Origin: Acinetobacter lwoffii
Lineage (GTDB): Bacteria > Pseudomonadota > Gammaproteobacteria > Pseudomonadales > Moraxellaceae
Reading direction: 5' to 3'
Length of the DNA: 64,000 nt
Assembly: GCF_015602705.1 (NCBI RefSeq)
Contig: NZ_CP059081.1
Coordinates: 939,702-1,003,701, forward strand
In this document: one piece after another, positions 26,491 through 35,270 of the stretch
Numbering within the stretch: the first letter of the stretch is position 1
Layout of the letters: each line of letters starts with the position of its first letter
Notes under the pieces: generated by a model
The model's database searches: none
Seen by the model: only the letters and a program-made list of their open reading frames with translations
Told to the model about the DNA's origin: nothing
Position numbers and translations under genes: made by a program

Positions 26491-27738
26491 ATGACGGAAA
26501 TTGAACGCATGTTAAAACCTTTGGCTTTATCTCTGGCAGTGGCTTCAAGCTTAAGTTTTATTTCGACAAGCATATGGGCTGAAGACTTTAAAATACTGAA
26601 ACAGCTGGAAAATAAACCGACATTACTCAAAAGTGGTGAATATAAAGGTCATTATTATGTGCCGAGTACCTTGAATACCATTACGTGGGGTTATCTGCCA
26701 AATAAAGATGCAAAACCTGTTTTAACTGTCCCTTCAGGTAGCACAGTTACTTTCGATACGGTTTCACATGAAGGGCTGCTAGAAGATCAGGGCCGCAATG
26801 CAGAGAAATATTTCACATCAAAAGGCGTCAAGCCTGAGCATGTATTGGATGAAGCCAAGCTGATCACGAATTCCAAATTGAAACATGATTTCCATAAAGA
26901 TGGACCACACATTATTACCGGGCCTGTCTATGTAGAAGGGGCAATGCCGGGCGATATTCTAAAGGTGGAGATTTTAAAAGTTGAACCGCGTGTGCCTTAT
27001 GGCGTGATTTCAAACCGTCATGGCAAAGGCACCTTACCCGAATTCCCGAAACGTCAGAAACATGAGCATGCATCTCCAGCCAATCCTGATGCTTATGGCA
27101 ACGTGTCCATTTTTACCCCAATTGAGAAAAATGCTGATGATGTATGGGAAGGCGTTTTAAAAACTGAATCTGGTAAAGCAATTCGTTTCCCGTTGAATCC
27201 GTTTATGGGCACGATGGGCGTTGCACCAAATACCAGCGAGCCTGTGCATTCTGTGCCACCATCATTTTATGGCGGGAATATCGACATCAATGAATTAGGT
27301 GCAGGCGCAACGGCTTATTATCCTGTACAGGTGCCAGGTGCTTTGTTCTATACAGGTGATAGTCACTTTGTACAAGGCGATGGCGAGGTGGCTTTAACTG
27401 CGTTAGAAGGTTCGGCACGGGCAACTTTAAAATTCACTTTACTTAAATCTGGCAAGGATAAAATTCCAGGTGCAGAGATTAAACAGCCGCTGGCTGAAAA
27501 TGCTGAATTCTGGATTACGCCGGGTCTGGATGAAGACTTAGATGAAGCCATGCGTAAATCCACCCGTGAAGCGATCCGTTTTCTGGTCAATGAATATGGC
27601 ATTTCTGAAGAAATTGCCTATGCCTACTTAAGTGCTGCGACTGACTTTGAAGTGTCACAAGTGGTCGATCGAACCAAAGGTATTCATGCCATGATTCGTA
27701 AAGCGGATTTTAAGGAGTTTAAGAAAGAAGAGAAGTAA
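26491..27738 (+). CDS. Exported acetamidase/formamidase family protein
   Basis: A 415-residue protein of the FmdA/AmdA family, whose members hydrolyse formamide, acetamide or similar short amides to ammonia and acid. Family sequence includes TVTFDTVSHEG, GPVYVEGAMPGD, PFMGTMGVAP and FYGGNIDINELGAGAT. Unusually for this mostly cytoplasmic family, it begins with a signal peptide (LKPLALSLAVASS, ending about IWA), so it acts in the periplasm. Start choices are ATG 26491 or ATG 26509; the TTG at 26452 is unlikely. Monocistronic with its own terminator. Confidence 0.85.
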   Translation: MTEIERMLKPLALSLAVASSLSFISTSIWAEDFKILKQLENKPTLLKSGEYKGHYYVPSTLNTITWGYLPNKDAKPVLTVPSGSTVTFDTVSHEGLLEDQGRNAEKYFTSKGVKPEHVLDEAKLITNSKLKHDFHKDGPHIITGPVYVEGAMPGDILKVEILKVEPRVPYGVISNRHGKGTLPEFPKRQKHEHASPANPDAYGNVSIFTPIEKNADDVWEGVLKTESGKAIRFPLNPFMGTMGVAPNTSEPVHSVPPSFYGGNIDINELGAGATAYYPVQVPGALFYTGDSHFVQGDGEVALTALEGSARATLKFTLLKSGKDKIPGAEIKQPLAENAEFWITPGLDEDLDEAMRKSTREAIRFLVNEYGISEEIAYAYLSAATDFEVSQVVDRTKGIHAMIRKADFKEFKKEEK

Positions 27739-27769
27739 TTTTTTTTATTTAGTTTTTTATTTTGTGCTT

Positions 27770-27811
27770 TTGCCAACTGATTCAGGCATGGTCAGTTGGC
27801 TTTTTCTTTTG
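27770..27811 (+). terminator. Rho-independent terminator after the acetamidase-family gene
   Basis: A perfect stem GCCAACTGA / TCAGTTGGC with an 11-base loop, followed by TTTTTCTTTT. Confidence 0.9.
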
Positions 27812-27868
27812 TGATACTTTGAAAATGTTTAGAATGTTGATAATAAAAATTCATTTAAGTTAAAAGGG

Positions 27869-28657
27869 GTGGGTGTGGCAGAGCAGAATAATAATGAAGT
27901 GATGATTCAGCTTCCGTGGACAGTGCCACAACAACCTTTAGTACAAACTACAAGTATGGTCGAAAATCCAAATAAGAAAATGGAACTTAATCTCACTCAT
28001 TCGACAGATACAACAGCAATATCATCTTTCGCTTTATCCGTAATTATCGCTTTAATTTTAGGAAGTTTAGCGACTTGGCTAGCTTATTGGTATGGACGGA
28101 AAAGTTTTGATTTAACTAAACAATCCTTTGATTCTTTAATTGAACAAATTAAAAGTTCCGAGAAAATTACTTTGACTACTAATCAAGAGTTGATAAAAAG
28201 CCAAGAGAGCCAAAAAAAATTTGAATTATCATTTCAAAGAAAAGAGGCAGACAGAGCTGAATTTAGGAAGCTTTCCTTTGAATATATTAGTACAGTGAAA
28301 CTGACTTTAAAATTTCTACTTATAAAGTTGTCTAATATTGAAGATGAATCGTGGGCATATTTAGTAGAAAATAGTTATGATAAATTCTTTGACACTTTCA
28401 ATGAGCAATTGGATGAAGATTTTAATAAGCTTGGCGCGATTTCGTTACATTTGTTTTTGATTTTAAATAATAAGAGCAAAAATCACTATCAATTTAGTGA
28501 AAAAATAGAGCTTATTAATCGTCTAGTGCTTTCTATTTTATCCACTCTTGAAAGTAAAGCGGAAACCAAAGAAAAAACAGAAGATCTAGCAAAGAAAATA
28601 AATGATTTGCTTATTTTTATGACCGAAATTATACATTCCGATGAATCCTTTAATTAA
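27869..28657 (+). CDS. Unknown membrane protein with coiled-coil-like region (262 residues)
   Basis: I do not recognise this protein. An N-terminal polar stretch (about 1-50) precedes one transmembrane helix (about 52-74, ALSVIIALILGSLATWLAY), a charged helical segment (about 80-130, QSFDSLIEQIKSSEK and LIKSQESQKKFELS) and a soluble C-terminal part. The start is uncertain: GTG 27869, or GTG 27875 behind GGGGTGG. The DNA is clearly richer in A+T than the flanking acetamidase and ruvB genes, and the gene has its own terminator, suggesting an acquired singleton. The layout recalls the unknown protein at 7134. Confidence 0.7.
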   Translation: MGVAEQNNNEVMIQLPWTVPQQPLVQTTSMVENPNKKMELNLTHSTDTTAISSFALSVIIALILGSLATWLAYWYGRKSFDLTKQSFDSLIEQIKSSEKITLTTNQELIKSQESQKKFELSFQRKEADRAEFRKLSFEYISTVKLTLKFLLIKLSNIEDESWAYLVENSYDKFFDTFNEQLDEDFNKLGAISLHLFLILNNKSKNHYQFSEKIELINRLVLSILSTLESKAETKEKTEDLAKKINDLLIFMTEIIHSDESFN

Positions 28658-28687
28658 GTAAAAAGCAGCCTAAGCTGCTTTTTTAAA
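28657..28687. terminator. Bidirectional rho-independent terminator
   Basis: The stem AAAAAGCAGC / GCTGCTTTTT with a CTAA loop lies between the unknown membrane protein gene and the convergent 3' end of ruvB. Confidence 0.9.
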
Positions 28688-29695
28688 TCACTTATCTTTC
28701 GGTTCAGGCGGTGCCATCCCAAACTGCAAATACGCCATATTGGTGGCAATACGACCACGTGCAGTTCGCATTACATAACCTTGCTGAATCAGGTAAGGCT
28801 CAATGACATCCTCCAACGTACCAGAATCTTCTGCCATGGCTGCTGCCAAGGCTTCTACGCCAGCAGGACCACCATCAAAACGCTCAAGCAACATTGATAA
28901 ATAACGGCGGTCGAGTGTATCTAAACCATCTTTATCGACTTTGAGCATGTCCAAAGCACGTTGGGCCATATCCTGATTGATCTCACCGGTACCTTTGACC
29001 TGAGCGTAATCACGAACTCGACGCAATAAACGGTTAGCAATACGCGGTGTACCTCGTGAGCGACGGGCAATTTCTTTTGCACCATCTCCAGTCATAGGTA
29101 CATCCATCAAATTGGCTGAACGTTTGACAATGTGGGTTAAATCTTCAACCGAATAAAACTCTAAACGCTGTACGATTCCGAAACGGTCACGCAGCGGAGA
29201 GGTGAGTAGACCAGCTCGTGTAGTTGCAGCTACCAAGGTAAATGGCGGTAAATCCAGTTTAATCGAACGGGCAGCCGGGCCTTCACCAATCATGATATCG
29301 AGCTGATAGTCTTCCATCGCTGGATAAAGAATTTCTTCAATGACCGGTGACAGACGATGGATCTCATCAATAAATAAAACGTCACCTTCTTCAAGGTTGG
29401 TCAGCATGGCAGCCAAATCACCGGCGCGTTCCAGTACCGGACCTGAGGTCGACTTCAGGTTGCCGCCCATTTCGCGGGCAATAATATTCGCCAGCGTCGT
29501 TTTACCTAAGCCGGGCGGGCCGAAAATCAATGTATGATCTAGTGCTTCTTCACGGCCACGCGCTGCGCCAATAAAGATTTCCATCTGTTCACGGACTACT
29601 GGTTGACCAATATAGTCGTCGAGTGAGGTGGGGCGGATAGCACGATCAAAATGATCTTCGGGTTTTTCAGAACCACTGATAAGACGGTCTTGCAT
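28688..29695 (-). CDS. ruvB: Holliday junction branch migration helicase RuvB
   Basis: A 335-residue AAA+ hexameric motor that drives branch migration with RuvA. Walker [10 protein letters not shown], Walker [10 protein letters not shown], sensor 1 VAATTRAG and the C-terminal winged-helix domain ([15 protein letters not shown]) are intact. Full length. In most bacteria ruvA and ruvB are adjacent. Here 236 bases with strong hairpins separate them, so ruvB may be less tightly coupled to ruvA. Confidence 0.97.
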   Translation of the reverse strand: MQDRLISGSEKPEDHFDRAIRPTSLDDYIGQPVVREQMEIFIGAARGREEALDHTLIFGPPGLGKTTLANIIAREMGGNLKSTSGPVLERAGDLAAMLTNLEEGDVLFIDEIHRLSPVIEEILYPAMEDYQLDIMIGEGPAARSIKLDLPPFTLVAATTRAGLLTSPLRDRFGIVQRLEFYSVEDLTHIVKRSANLMDVPMTGDGAKEIARRSRGTPRIANRLLRRVRDYAQVKGTGEINQDMAQRALDMLKVDKDGLDTLDRRYLSMLLERFDGGPAGVEALAAAMAEDSGTLEDVIEPYLIQQGYVMRTARGRIATNMAYLQFGMAPPEPKDK

Positions 29696-29792
29696 ATCGA
29701 TTTAATTCATCTCTTTATTGAAGCTGTTTGATGCTGTTGGGACAGCCTCAAATAATGATTTGTTTTTAACGGCCATTGCGTAGGCGGTATTT

Positions 29793-29883
29793 TACTTTTG
29801 ACAGGGCAAAAGTAACAAAACCCTTTGTCAGATTGAGGATATGTCCCTATATCCCAATCTAACGGACGACATCCATGTCGTCC
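29793..29883. repeat. Hairpin-rich repeat-like element between ruvA and ruvB
   Basis: Three inverted repeats stand in a row. TACTTTTG/CAAAAGTA lies at 29793-29814. GATTG-GGATAT/ATATCC-CAATC lies at 29831-29859, with one unpaired A. GGACGACAT/ATGTCGTCC lies at 29864-29883 with a two-base loop. The first module, followed by ACAAAA, looks like a dispersed sequence I recall from Acinetobacter and Pseudomonas intergenic regions. Nothing here looks like a true gene. It may be a mobile miniature element or a folded RNA in the ruvAB transcript. Confidence 0.5.
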
Positions 29884-29931
29884 AACGTGTAGCAAAACTA
29901 AGTGCTTAACATATGTGGTTGACGTTAATCA

Positions 29932-30534
29932 TTAGCGATTCATCGACTTTAATGCCGCGCGGATAATATCGCTGGCTTCTGTAAATTCGCCTTTGGCGGC
30001 ATTCACCAGTTTTTGTGCTTCAGCAGGCTTATAGCCCAAGGACTGTAATGCAGCTTCCGCTTCAGCCACGGCTGAATTGCCCATAAACTGAATCTGTGGT
30101 GCAGTTGAATTACTTGGCACAGCACCTGAAACCATGGCTTTAAAGCGGTCACGCAATTCAATCATCAGGCGTTCAGCAGTCTTTTTACCCACTCCCGGAA
30201 CTTTGACCAGAGTGTTGATATCTTCATGTTCAACGGTATGGATCAGCATTTCCACACTTAAAGTGGAAAGAATACCAAGCGCCATTTTCGGGCCAACGCC
30301 GTTCACCTTTAATAAGGTACGGAAAATGGTTTTTTCCTGCGCATTGATAAAGCCATAAAGTAACTGGGCATCTTCGCGAACAGCCAGATGGGTCCACAGG
30401 GTAATTTTCTGGCCTTTTTGCAACTGGCAGAAAGTGGTTAAAGGGGTGTCAATCTCATAACCTACGCCGTTCACATTTAATAAAACAGTCGGTGCTTCCA
30501 GCGCCAGCACTTCCCCAATCAGGCATCCAATCAT
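29932..30534 (-). CDS. ruvA: Holliday junction branch migration protein RuvA
   Basis: A 200-residue protein that binds four-way junctions and loads RuvB. It has an N-terminal OB domain (MIGCLIGEVLALE, VNGVGYEI), two helix-hairpin-helix motifs (LKVNGVGPKMAL and LVKVPGVGKKTAERL) and a C-terminal RuvB-binding domain (EAEAALQSLGYKPAEAQ). Length is standard. It is upstream of ruvB on the same strand. Confidence 0.96.
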   Translation of the reverse strand: MIGCLIGEVLALEAPTVLLNVNGVGYEIDTPLTTFCQLQKGQKITLWTHLAVREDAQLLYGFINAQEKTIFRTLLKVNGVGPKMALGILSTLSVEMLIHTVEHEDINTLVKVPGVGKKTAERLMIELRDRFKAMVSGAVPSNSTAPQIQFMGNSAVAEAEAALQSLGYKPAEAQKLVNAAKGEFTEASDIIRAALKSMNR

Positions 30535-30651
30535 TTTTTATACATACTCAAATTTAATACAGGCATAGTAGTCAGCATTTTCGATAAAGGCAAAACTCTA
30601 TCATTCAAAAGCAGTGATTTTGCTGAGATTATCATCAGGCGCTCGTTCGTG

Positions 30652-31992
30652 TTAGAGTAACCCGGCTTTATTGCCATGCAGTTCCTGCGCCAGATTATAA
30701 GCCTGATGATCCGAGAACTTGGAGACAATATCTAGCACCTGCATAATGTTGTCATAATGATCAGTGCTAAACTGCGCACCCGAGCGTTTTAAAATAGCCA
30801 TTAAACGCTGCTCTTTAAAGCTTAAAGTTTTGTGCGGCGTGGTCAGTGGAATAAAGGCATCCAGAATCGTTTGCAGACTTTGATGCGCGATAATTTCCAG
30901 ACCGGCTTTTTGCGGATGTTCGAAGATCTTGTCTCGCGCCAGTTCTTTGGCCCGGTTAATGCCAATCTCAATGTCGGCACTACAATAACCCAACAATGAG
31001 CCTTGCAATTGGCCCATCAGAATTTCCTGCTGATGTCGGGCAAAGGCTGTGGTGACTTCATCTACCAGACGTTTCATGACCCGACCACGTAAGGCGGCAA
31101 TTTTTTGTTGCCAGGTGGTATTAGGCAGATTGATTTCTTCAGGTGTGCCATATTCTCCCAGCAAGTTCAGGAAAACTGGCTCGACTTCGGTGTAACTGAG
31201 CATATTCAGGCTAATACCATCTTCCAGATCAATCAGGGCATAGCAGATATCATCCGCAGCTTCTAGAAGATAGGTCAGCGGATGACGACAATAATGATAT
31301 TCACCAAGCTGGATTAATCCTAGCTGTTCAGCAATTTCCTGCAAAATCTCTTTTTCAGACTGGTAACAACCAAATTTAGGACGTCGGCTGGCAGGGGTGT
31401 TGCCAGTCGGGTCAATCGCCTCAGAGAGCCACGGATATTTAAGATAGGCACCGAGCGTGGCATAGGTCAGGCGCATGCCGCCATCATAAGGATGGTAATC
31501 GATCTTGGTCAGCAGGCGCAGGCCTTGGGCATTGCCTTCAAACTGGCGTACATCGGCTTCCTGTTCAGGACTCAAATCTTTTAAAAAGTCGGTATGAGAT
31601 GCATCGTCAAACCATTCCCGAATGGCGTATTCACCGGCATGCCCAAAAGGTGGATTACCGATATCATGTGCCAGACAGGCGGCCTGAATGATGGCACCGA
31701 CATCAGCCGGAGAAATCCAGGCAGGTAAATTATCTTTGATTTTCTCGGCAGCCAACATACCGAGTGAACGGCCAATACAGGAAACTTCCAGCGAATGGGT
31801 TAAGCGGGTATGAATGCCATCATGCTGGGTCAGTGGATGGACCTGGGTTTTGCGGTTTAACTGCCGGAAGCTTTGCGAAAAAATAATACGATCATAATCT
31901 TTATGAAACGGGCTTCGTGCCAGTTCAGTGCTCTGCTTTTTACTACCAATCCGAACTGTCGAAAGCAGTTCTAACCAACGCATTTGAGTCAT
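30652..31992 (-). CDS. dgt: dGTPase-family HD triphosphohydrolase
   Basis: A 446-residue HD-domain enzyme of the deoxyguanosinetriphosphate triphosphohydrolase family, converting dGTP (or other dNTPs) to deoxynucleoside and triphosphate. Family features in order are the N-terminal SPFHKDYDRIIFSQSFRQL, the HTRLTHSLEVS histidine, HDIGNPPFGHAGE with the metal-binding HD, and YHYCRHPLTYLLEAADDICY. Such enzymes tune dNTP pools and in some bacteria limit phage. The ATG at 31983 is an alternative start. Transcribed toward ruvA, 117 bases apart. Confidence 0.9.
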   Translation of the reverse strand: MTQMRWLELLSTVRIGSKKQSTELARSPFHKDYDRIIFSQSFRQLNRKTQVHPLTQHDGIHTRLTHSLEVSCIGRSLGMLAAEKIKDNLPAWISPADVGAIIQAACLAHDIGNPPFGHAGEYAIREWFDDASHTDFLKDLSPEQEADVRQFEGNAQGLRLLTKIDYHPYDGGMRLTYATLGAYLKYPWLSEAIDPTGNTPASRRPKFGCYQSEKEILQEIAEQLGLIQLGEYHYCRHPLTYLLEAADDICYALIDLEDGISLNMLSYTEVEPVFLNLLGEYGTPEEINLPNTTWQQKIAALRGRVMKRLVDEVTTAFARHQQEILMGQLQGSLLGYCSADIEIGINRAKELARDKIFEHPQKAGLEIIAHQSLQTILDAFIPLTTPHKTLSFKEQRLMAILKRSGAQFSTDHYDNIMQVLDIVSKFSDHQAYNLAQELHGNKAGLL

Positions 31993-32141
31993 TTATCATT
32001 ATTCAGTGATCCACTATTTGCATCATGCCAAAAAACTAGCTCCTGCACTAGGGCAGTGCGACATGAATTGTCATGCTGCATATGGTTATTTCAGTCAGCT
32101 GGAAAAGACTGAGATTAAAAATCGAAATCATCAAATGAACA

Positions 32142-32178
32142 ATAAAAAAGCAGACTCAATGGTCTGCTTTTTGTTTAG
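32142..32178 (-). terminator. Rho-independent terminator after the small transporter protein
   Basis: The stem AAAAAGCAGAC / GTCTGCTTTTT with a 6-base loop is followed on the minus strand by a T-run. It ends the symporter transcript 10 bases after the small gene. Confidence 0.88.
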
Positions 32179-32187
32179 GATGAAGAA

Positions 32188-32319
32188 TCAAATTAGCTCT
32201 TCGCCATTTTTTTTAGCCTGTTGTGTGTCTTTATAGACATTCAGACAAATCGTGAACAAGACTAGGCTTGCCACCAAAGGCCAAAAAAGTACATATAGAG
32301 TCAATAATTGACTTGTCAT
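32188..32319 (-). CDS. Putative transporter small subunit (43 residues)
   Basis: A 43-residue single-pass membrane protein starting MTSQLLTLYVLFWPLVAS, with a hydrophobic helix (about 5-29) and a polar tail (YKDTQQAKKNGEELI). The ATG has a strong site AAGGAG about seven bases upstream, starts 11 bases after the symporter stop, and the gene is closed by a terminator. Proteins of this size and layout are annotated next to sodium:solute symporters in several bacteria, so a stabilising or regulatory partner role is inferred. Confidence 0.85.
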   Translation of the reverse strand: MTSQLLTLYVLFWPLVASLVLFTICLNVYKDTQQAKKNGEELI

Positions 32320-32330
32320 CTGAAATCTCC

Positions 32331-33968
32331 TTATTTACTTTTCTCAGATAGCTGGTGAAATTCAATCACCATCTTGTTGATTTGTTTAAAATCAAATCGT
32401 TCTTTACTGTAGACCAGCGTCAACACAGTACATACCAGCGCACTACTGCCATACGCTGTTAGTGAGCTTAACAAGGTGCCGTATTCACGCAGGAAACCGA
32501 TGGTCCATGGCATGAAGCCAATACTGGCCAATATGCCAACGACCAAACCCACTTTCTTGCCGAAGAAACCAAAGGTCATCAGTCCCAGCACCACACCAAT
32601 CCCCAGGGTCGCAACGAGTTCAAAGCCAAGTGCGATTAATCCCTGGATCGGAAGCCATTCAAAACGTACTATCAGAAAGCTTAAAAATGCGAGGCCTACT
32701 GACCAGTTAAAGGCCCGGGCATTCACCTTGTCCCAATACAGGCTGACAATCACCGGGAATACAATAGAACCCCAAAGCGCACCCACAAAAATCAGCATCG
32801 ACAAAATGTCAAACTTCAAGGTGGCAATCACAATCCCCAGCATGGTGGCAACGATCATGGTCATACGGCCAATAAATAGCATTTTCTTTGGATCAGGACG
32901 GTTTTTCGCAATCTGTTTGCCATAAATGTCCGTCATGACAATCGCAGACAGGGCTGACAGATCCGAGTCAGCGGTAGAAGACAGGGCTCCAATCACCATG
33001 ATGAATAACAGCGCGACCATAAATGGCGAAAGATAAGTCGCTGCCATTTGTGGAATCAAGTTATTCAGGTTGCCATCAATGGGCTGAATACCTGCAAATA
33101 GCGCCAGTAATCCAAGCATGCCTAGACCAATGACAATTGCAGCATAACCAATGGTTGCAGTGATAAGACTCGGTTTGATCAGGTCTTCACGGACTGCAAA
33201 CAGGCGCTGGGCAATGGTCTGATTACCAATCGCGTAAGCCAATACGGCAACAAAAAACGGCGCGCCTTGTTCCAGAAAGGCTGTTTTAGAGAAAAAATCC
33301 AGCTGTTCCGGTTGCAGGTTATGAATCCCGCTTTGAAACAGGGAAGGTCCGCCTAAGGTAAAGAACAAGGTTGGAATAATGATCACAGCCGCGACAATCA
33401 TCGCCACCAGTTGACCAAAATCGGTAAACACCGAAGAACGGAACCCCGACCAGAGGGTATAGGACAGCACACCGATGCCGGTAATCAGCACGCCATGGAT
33501 AAAGCTTAAAGGAGATAAAATCTCAACCAGTGCCCCGGCGGCAGTAAAGTTCACCATCAGGCTGATCACGCTACCCACAATATTGGAACCCGCCAGAATC
33601 ATCTGGCTTTGGTTACCGTGCCGAGCATGCATGATTTCTGCCAAAGTATGTGCATTAGGTGCCAGTTCACGAAAGCGCTTGCCAAAGGGATAGATAAATA
33701 AAATCATCAGCGCACCCCACAAACCATAGTGTAGGGCACCGGAAACGCCGTATGTATATCCGGATGAAGCTGCTGCATAAAATGAGGCGGCCCAGATCCA
33801 GGTGGCGGTCATACTGGCCGCAGACATTCCAAATCCGATGGAGCCATTCGAGACCATATAGCCATCGACATTTTCATTTTTCTGTTTAATACGTAACGAT
33901 AGTAGAAAGGTGATGCCATAGAAAAGCACCATCAATAGTACAGTTGCTGTACTAGTGAATTGAAACAT
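32331..33968 (-). CDS. Sodium:solute symporter (SSS family)
   Basis: A 545-residue inner-membrane transporter with about 13-14 hydrophobic segments. SSS features are the early GFGMSAASMTATWIWAAS segment, GYTYGVSGALHYGLWGAL, and the SSTADSDLSALSAI segment near residue 340 that carries sodium-site serines. It resembles urea/DUR3-like and related branches, but the solute cannot be fixed from sequence. AAGGAGTATGT directly precedes the ATG. Co-transcribed with the 43-residue small protein. Confidence 0.9.
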   Translation of the reverse strand: MFQFTSTATVLLMVLFYGITFLLSLRIKQKNENVDGYMVSNGSIGFGMSAASMTATWIWAASFYAAASSGYTYGVSGALHYGLWGALMILFIYPFGKRFRELAPNAHTLAEIMHARHGNQSQMILAGSNIVGSVISLMVNFTAAGALVEILSPLSFIHGVLITGIGVLSYTLWSGFRSSVFTDFGQLVAMIVAAVIIIPTLFFTLGGPSLFQSGIHNLQPEQLDFFSKTAFLEQGAPFFVAVLAYAIGNQTIAQRLFAVREDLIKPSLITATIGYAAIVIGLGMLGLLALFAGIQPIDGNLNNLIPQMAATYLSPFMVALLFIMVIGALSSTADSDLSALSAIVMTDIYGKQIAKNRPDPKKMLFIGRMTMIVATMLGIVIATLKFDILSMLIFVGALWGSIVFPVIVSLYWDKVNARAFNWSVGLAFLSFLIVRFEWLPIQGLIALGFELVATLGIGVVLGLMTFGFFGKKVGLVVGILASIGFMPWTIGFLREYGTLLSSLTAYGSSALVCTVLTLVYSKERFDFKQINKMVIEFHQLSEKSK

Positions 33969-35270
33969 ACATACTCCTTAAGCGGGTCACCTTTTGTTTT
34001 TGAAAATTAAATCATTGGTGACAGATTAAGGCTCTAAAATAGACAGAGCAGTGAAGCTATAGAACATCAAAAAGTTAGTGTCCGAATATAGAATTTATAT
34101 TCATCTCTACAGCGGAAAGGAAAAACCATTGCCAGGCCCAGAATTTGGACATTTCCTCAGCAATTCGGCTAGAGCTTAACATAAAATCATCAAATTTACT
34201 GATGAAGTGTCTATTTGGTAAGATTCTTAGCTGATATAGACATGTGAGTCTGTAGCTCTGTTAGTTGAATAAAAAAGAAAATTTTTGATATTTTTCTATT
34301 AATTACAAATATTTATTTTAAATTTTCAAGTTAAATAAAACATGGTAATAAGGATTAAATAAAAAAGTAACAAGATTTTATTATTAATCATTTCTTCATT
34401 ATTTTTTTATATGAGCCTCATAATTCCTGGTGAATTTTCTTATAAATACGAGTGGTGTTTTGCTATTTATATTGTGCTTTTTACGCATAATAGAACTAAT
34501 GAATAAGTGATGAAATTTCAAAATATTAGATATGGTGGAGTAATTTTATGGATATGATTTTTGGTCTTTTAGATGAGTAAATTCCGCTTAATTATGATCT
34601 GAGAAGATAAACATCAAATATGAAAAAATAAAAGGATCAAAATAAGGAATTTTATTTTTATTCTTTTGGAAGATGAGAATAGATGTCCGGTTTTTATTCT
34701 GAAGATTATGTCAAATTAAAATGCCACTCATTATTAATTACTCATTTATATGGCAGAGTAATTTGCCTCTGGTGCTGTAATGGAGGAGATGAGCGGAGAA
34801 CTGTTCCTTGTATTGCAGAACGGCAGAAGACTTTTAACCAGTTTTCTAATCTTAGAAGTCAAAGTTAGGAGTCACTCAAAAGAATTAAAAACAGTCTCAA
34901 AAAATACGACTTCATGAAATCTTGTAATCAAGTATTTCATTTTGGCCTAAATCGGAGTTTTGGCAGGTCATGACAATAAAACCTGAATTTGAGTTTGCAC
35001 TGATTGTTGTTGAAAAATAATACAATTTTTACATATAAAATTATTCTGAAGCGGTTTTGATTTTTCTTTAAAAAAATGTGATAACCTGTGCGACTACATT
35101 CAATTTTCCTGACTGAAAATAAACGAAATATTTTAAAAGTCCAGGATATTTCAGACGTAGTTTTCTGATTTGGCATCTAGCCGATTTCCTTATTTCACAG
35201 TAGAATATGCGCTCTCTCAAGTCACATTGTGGCATGGTTGTTCAGACCATCCCGTGGAGCCAAAATCAGC
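33969..35270. other. Long gene-poor A+T-rich region between symporter and purL
   Basis: About 1.3 kb with no confident gene. It contains a 10-codon reading frame with a good ribosome binding site (34548-34580), a doubtful 61-codon frame at 34683-34868 rich in cysteine, and on the minus strand near 34070-34200 a short stretch reading FMLSSSRIAEEMSKFWAWQW that may be a gene relic. The last 150 bases must hold the purL promoter. Confidence 0.5.
34548..34580 (+). CDS. Possible 10-residue minigene or leader peptide
   Basis: ATG at 34548 is preceded by GGTGGAG and encodes MDMIFGLLDE before a TAA. The spacing of site to start is good. It is about 690 bases upstream of purL, so an attenuator role is not evident. 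Chance occurrence is possible. Confidence 0.25.
   Translation: MDMIFGLLDE

Noticed and set aside
29707..29895. 62-codon minus-strand frame between ruvA and ruvB
   Set aside because: It lies exactly over the inverted repeats of the repeat-like element and has no ribosome binding site, so I treat it as a by-product of the repeat.
34683..34868. 61-codon frame with several cysteines upstream of purL
   Set aside because: Only a weak purine-rich site before the ATG, no recognisable pattern, and it lies in A+T-rich DNA without terminator. Too weak to call a gene.
34937..35176. 79-codon minus-strand frame upstream of purL
   Set aside because: Composition follows local A+T bias (many Lys, Phe, Ile) and it overlaps the expected purL promoter. 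Probably chance.
35100..35270. Possible purine riboswitch in the purL leader
   Set aside because: I could not find the three-way junction or conserved loop sequences of purine riboswitches by eye.
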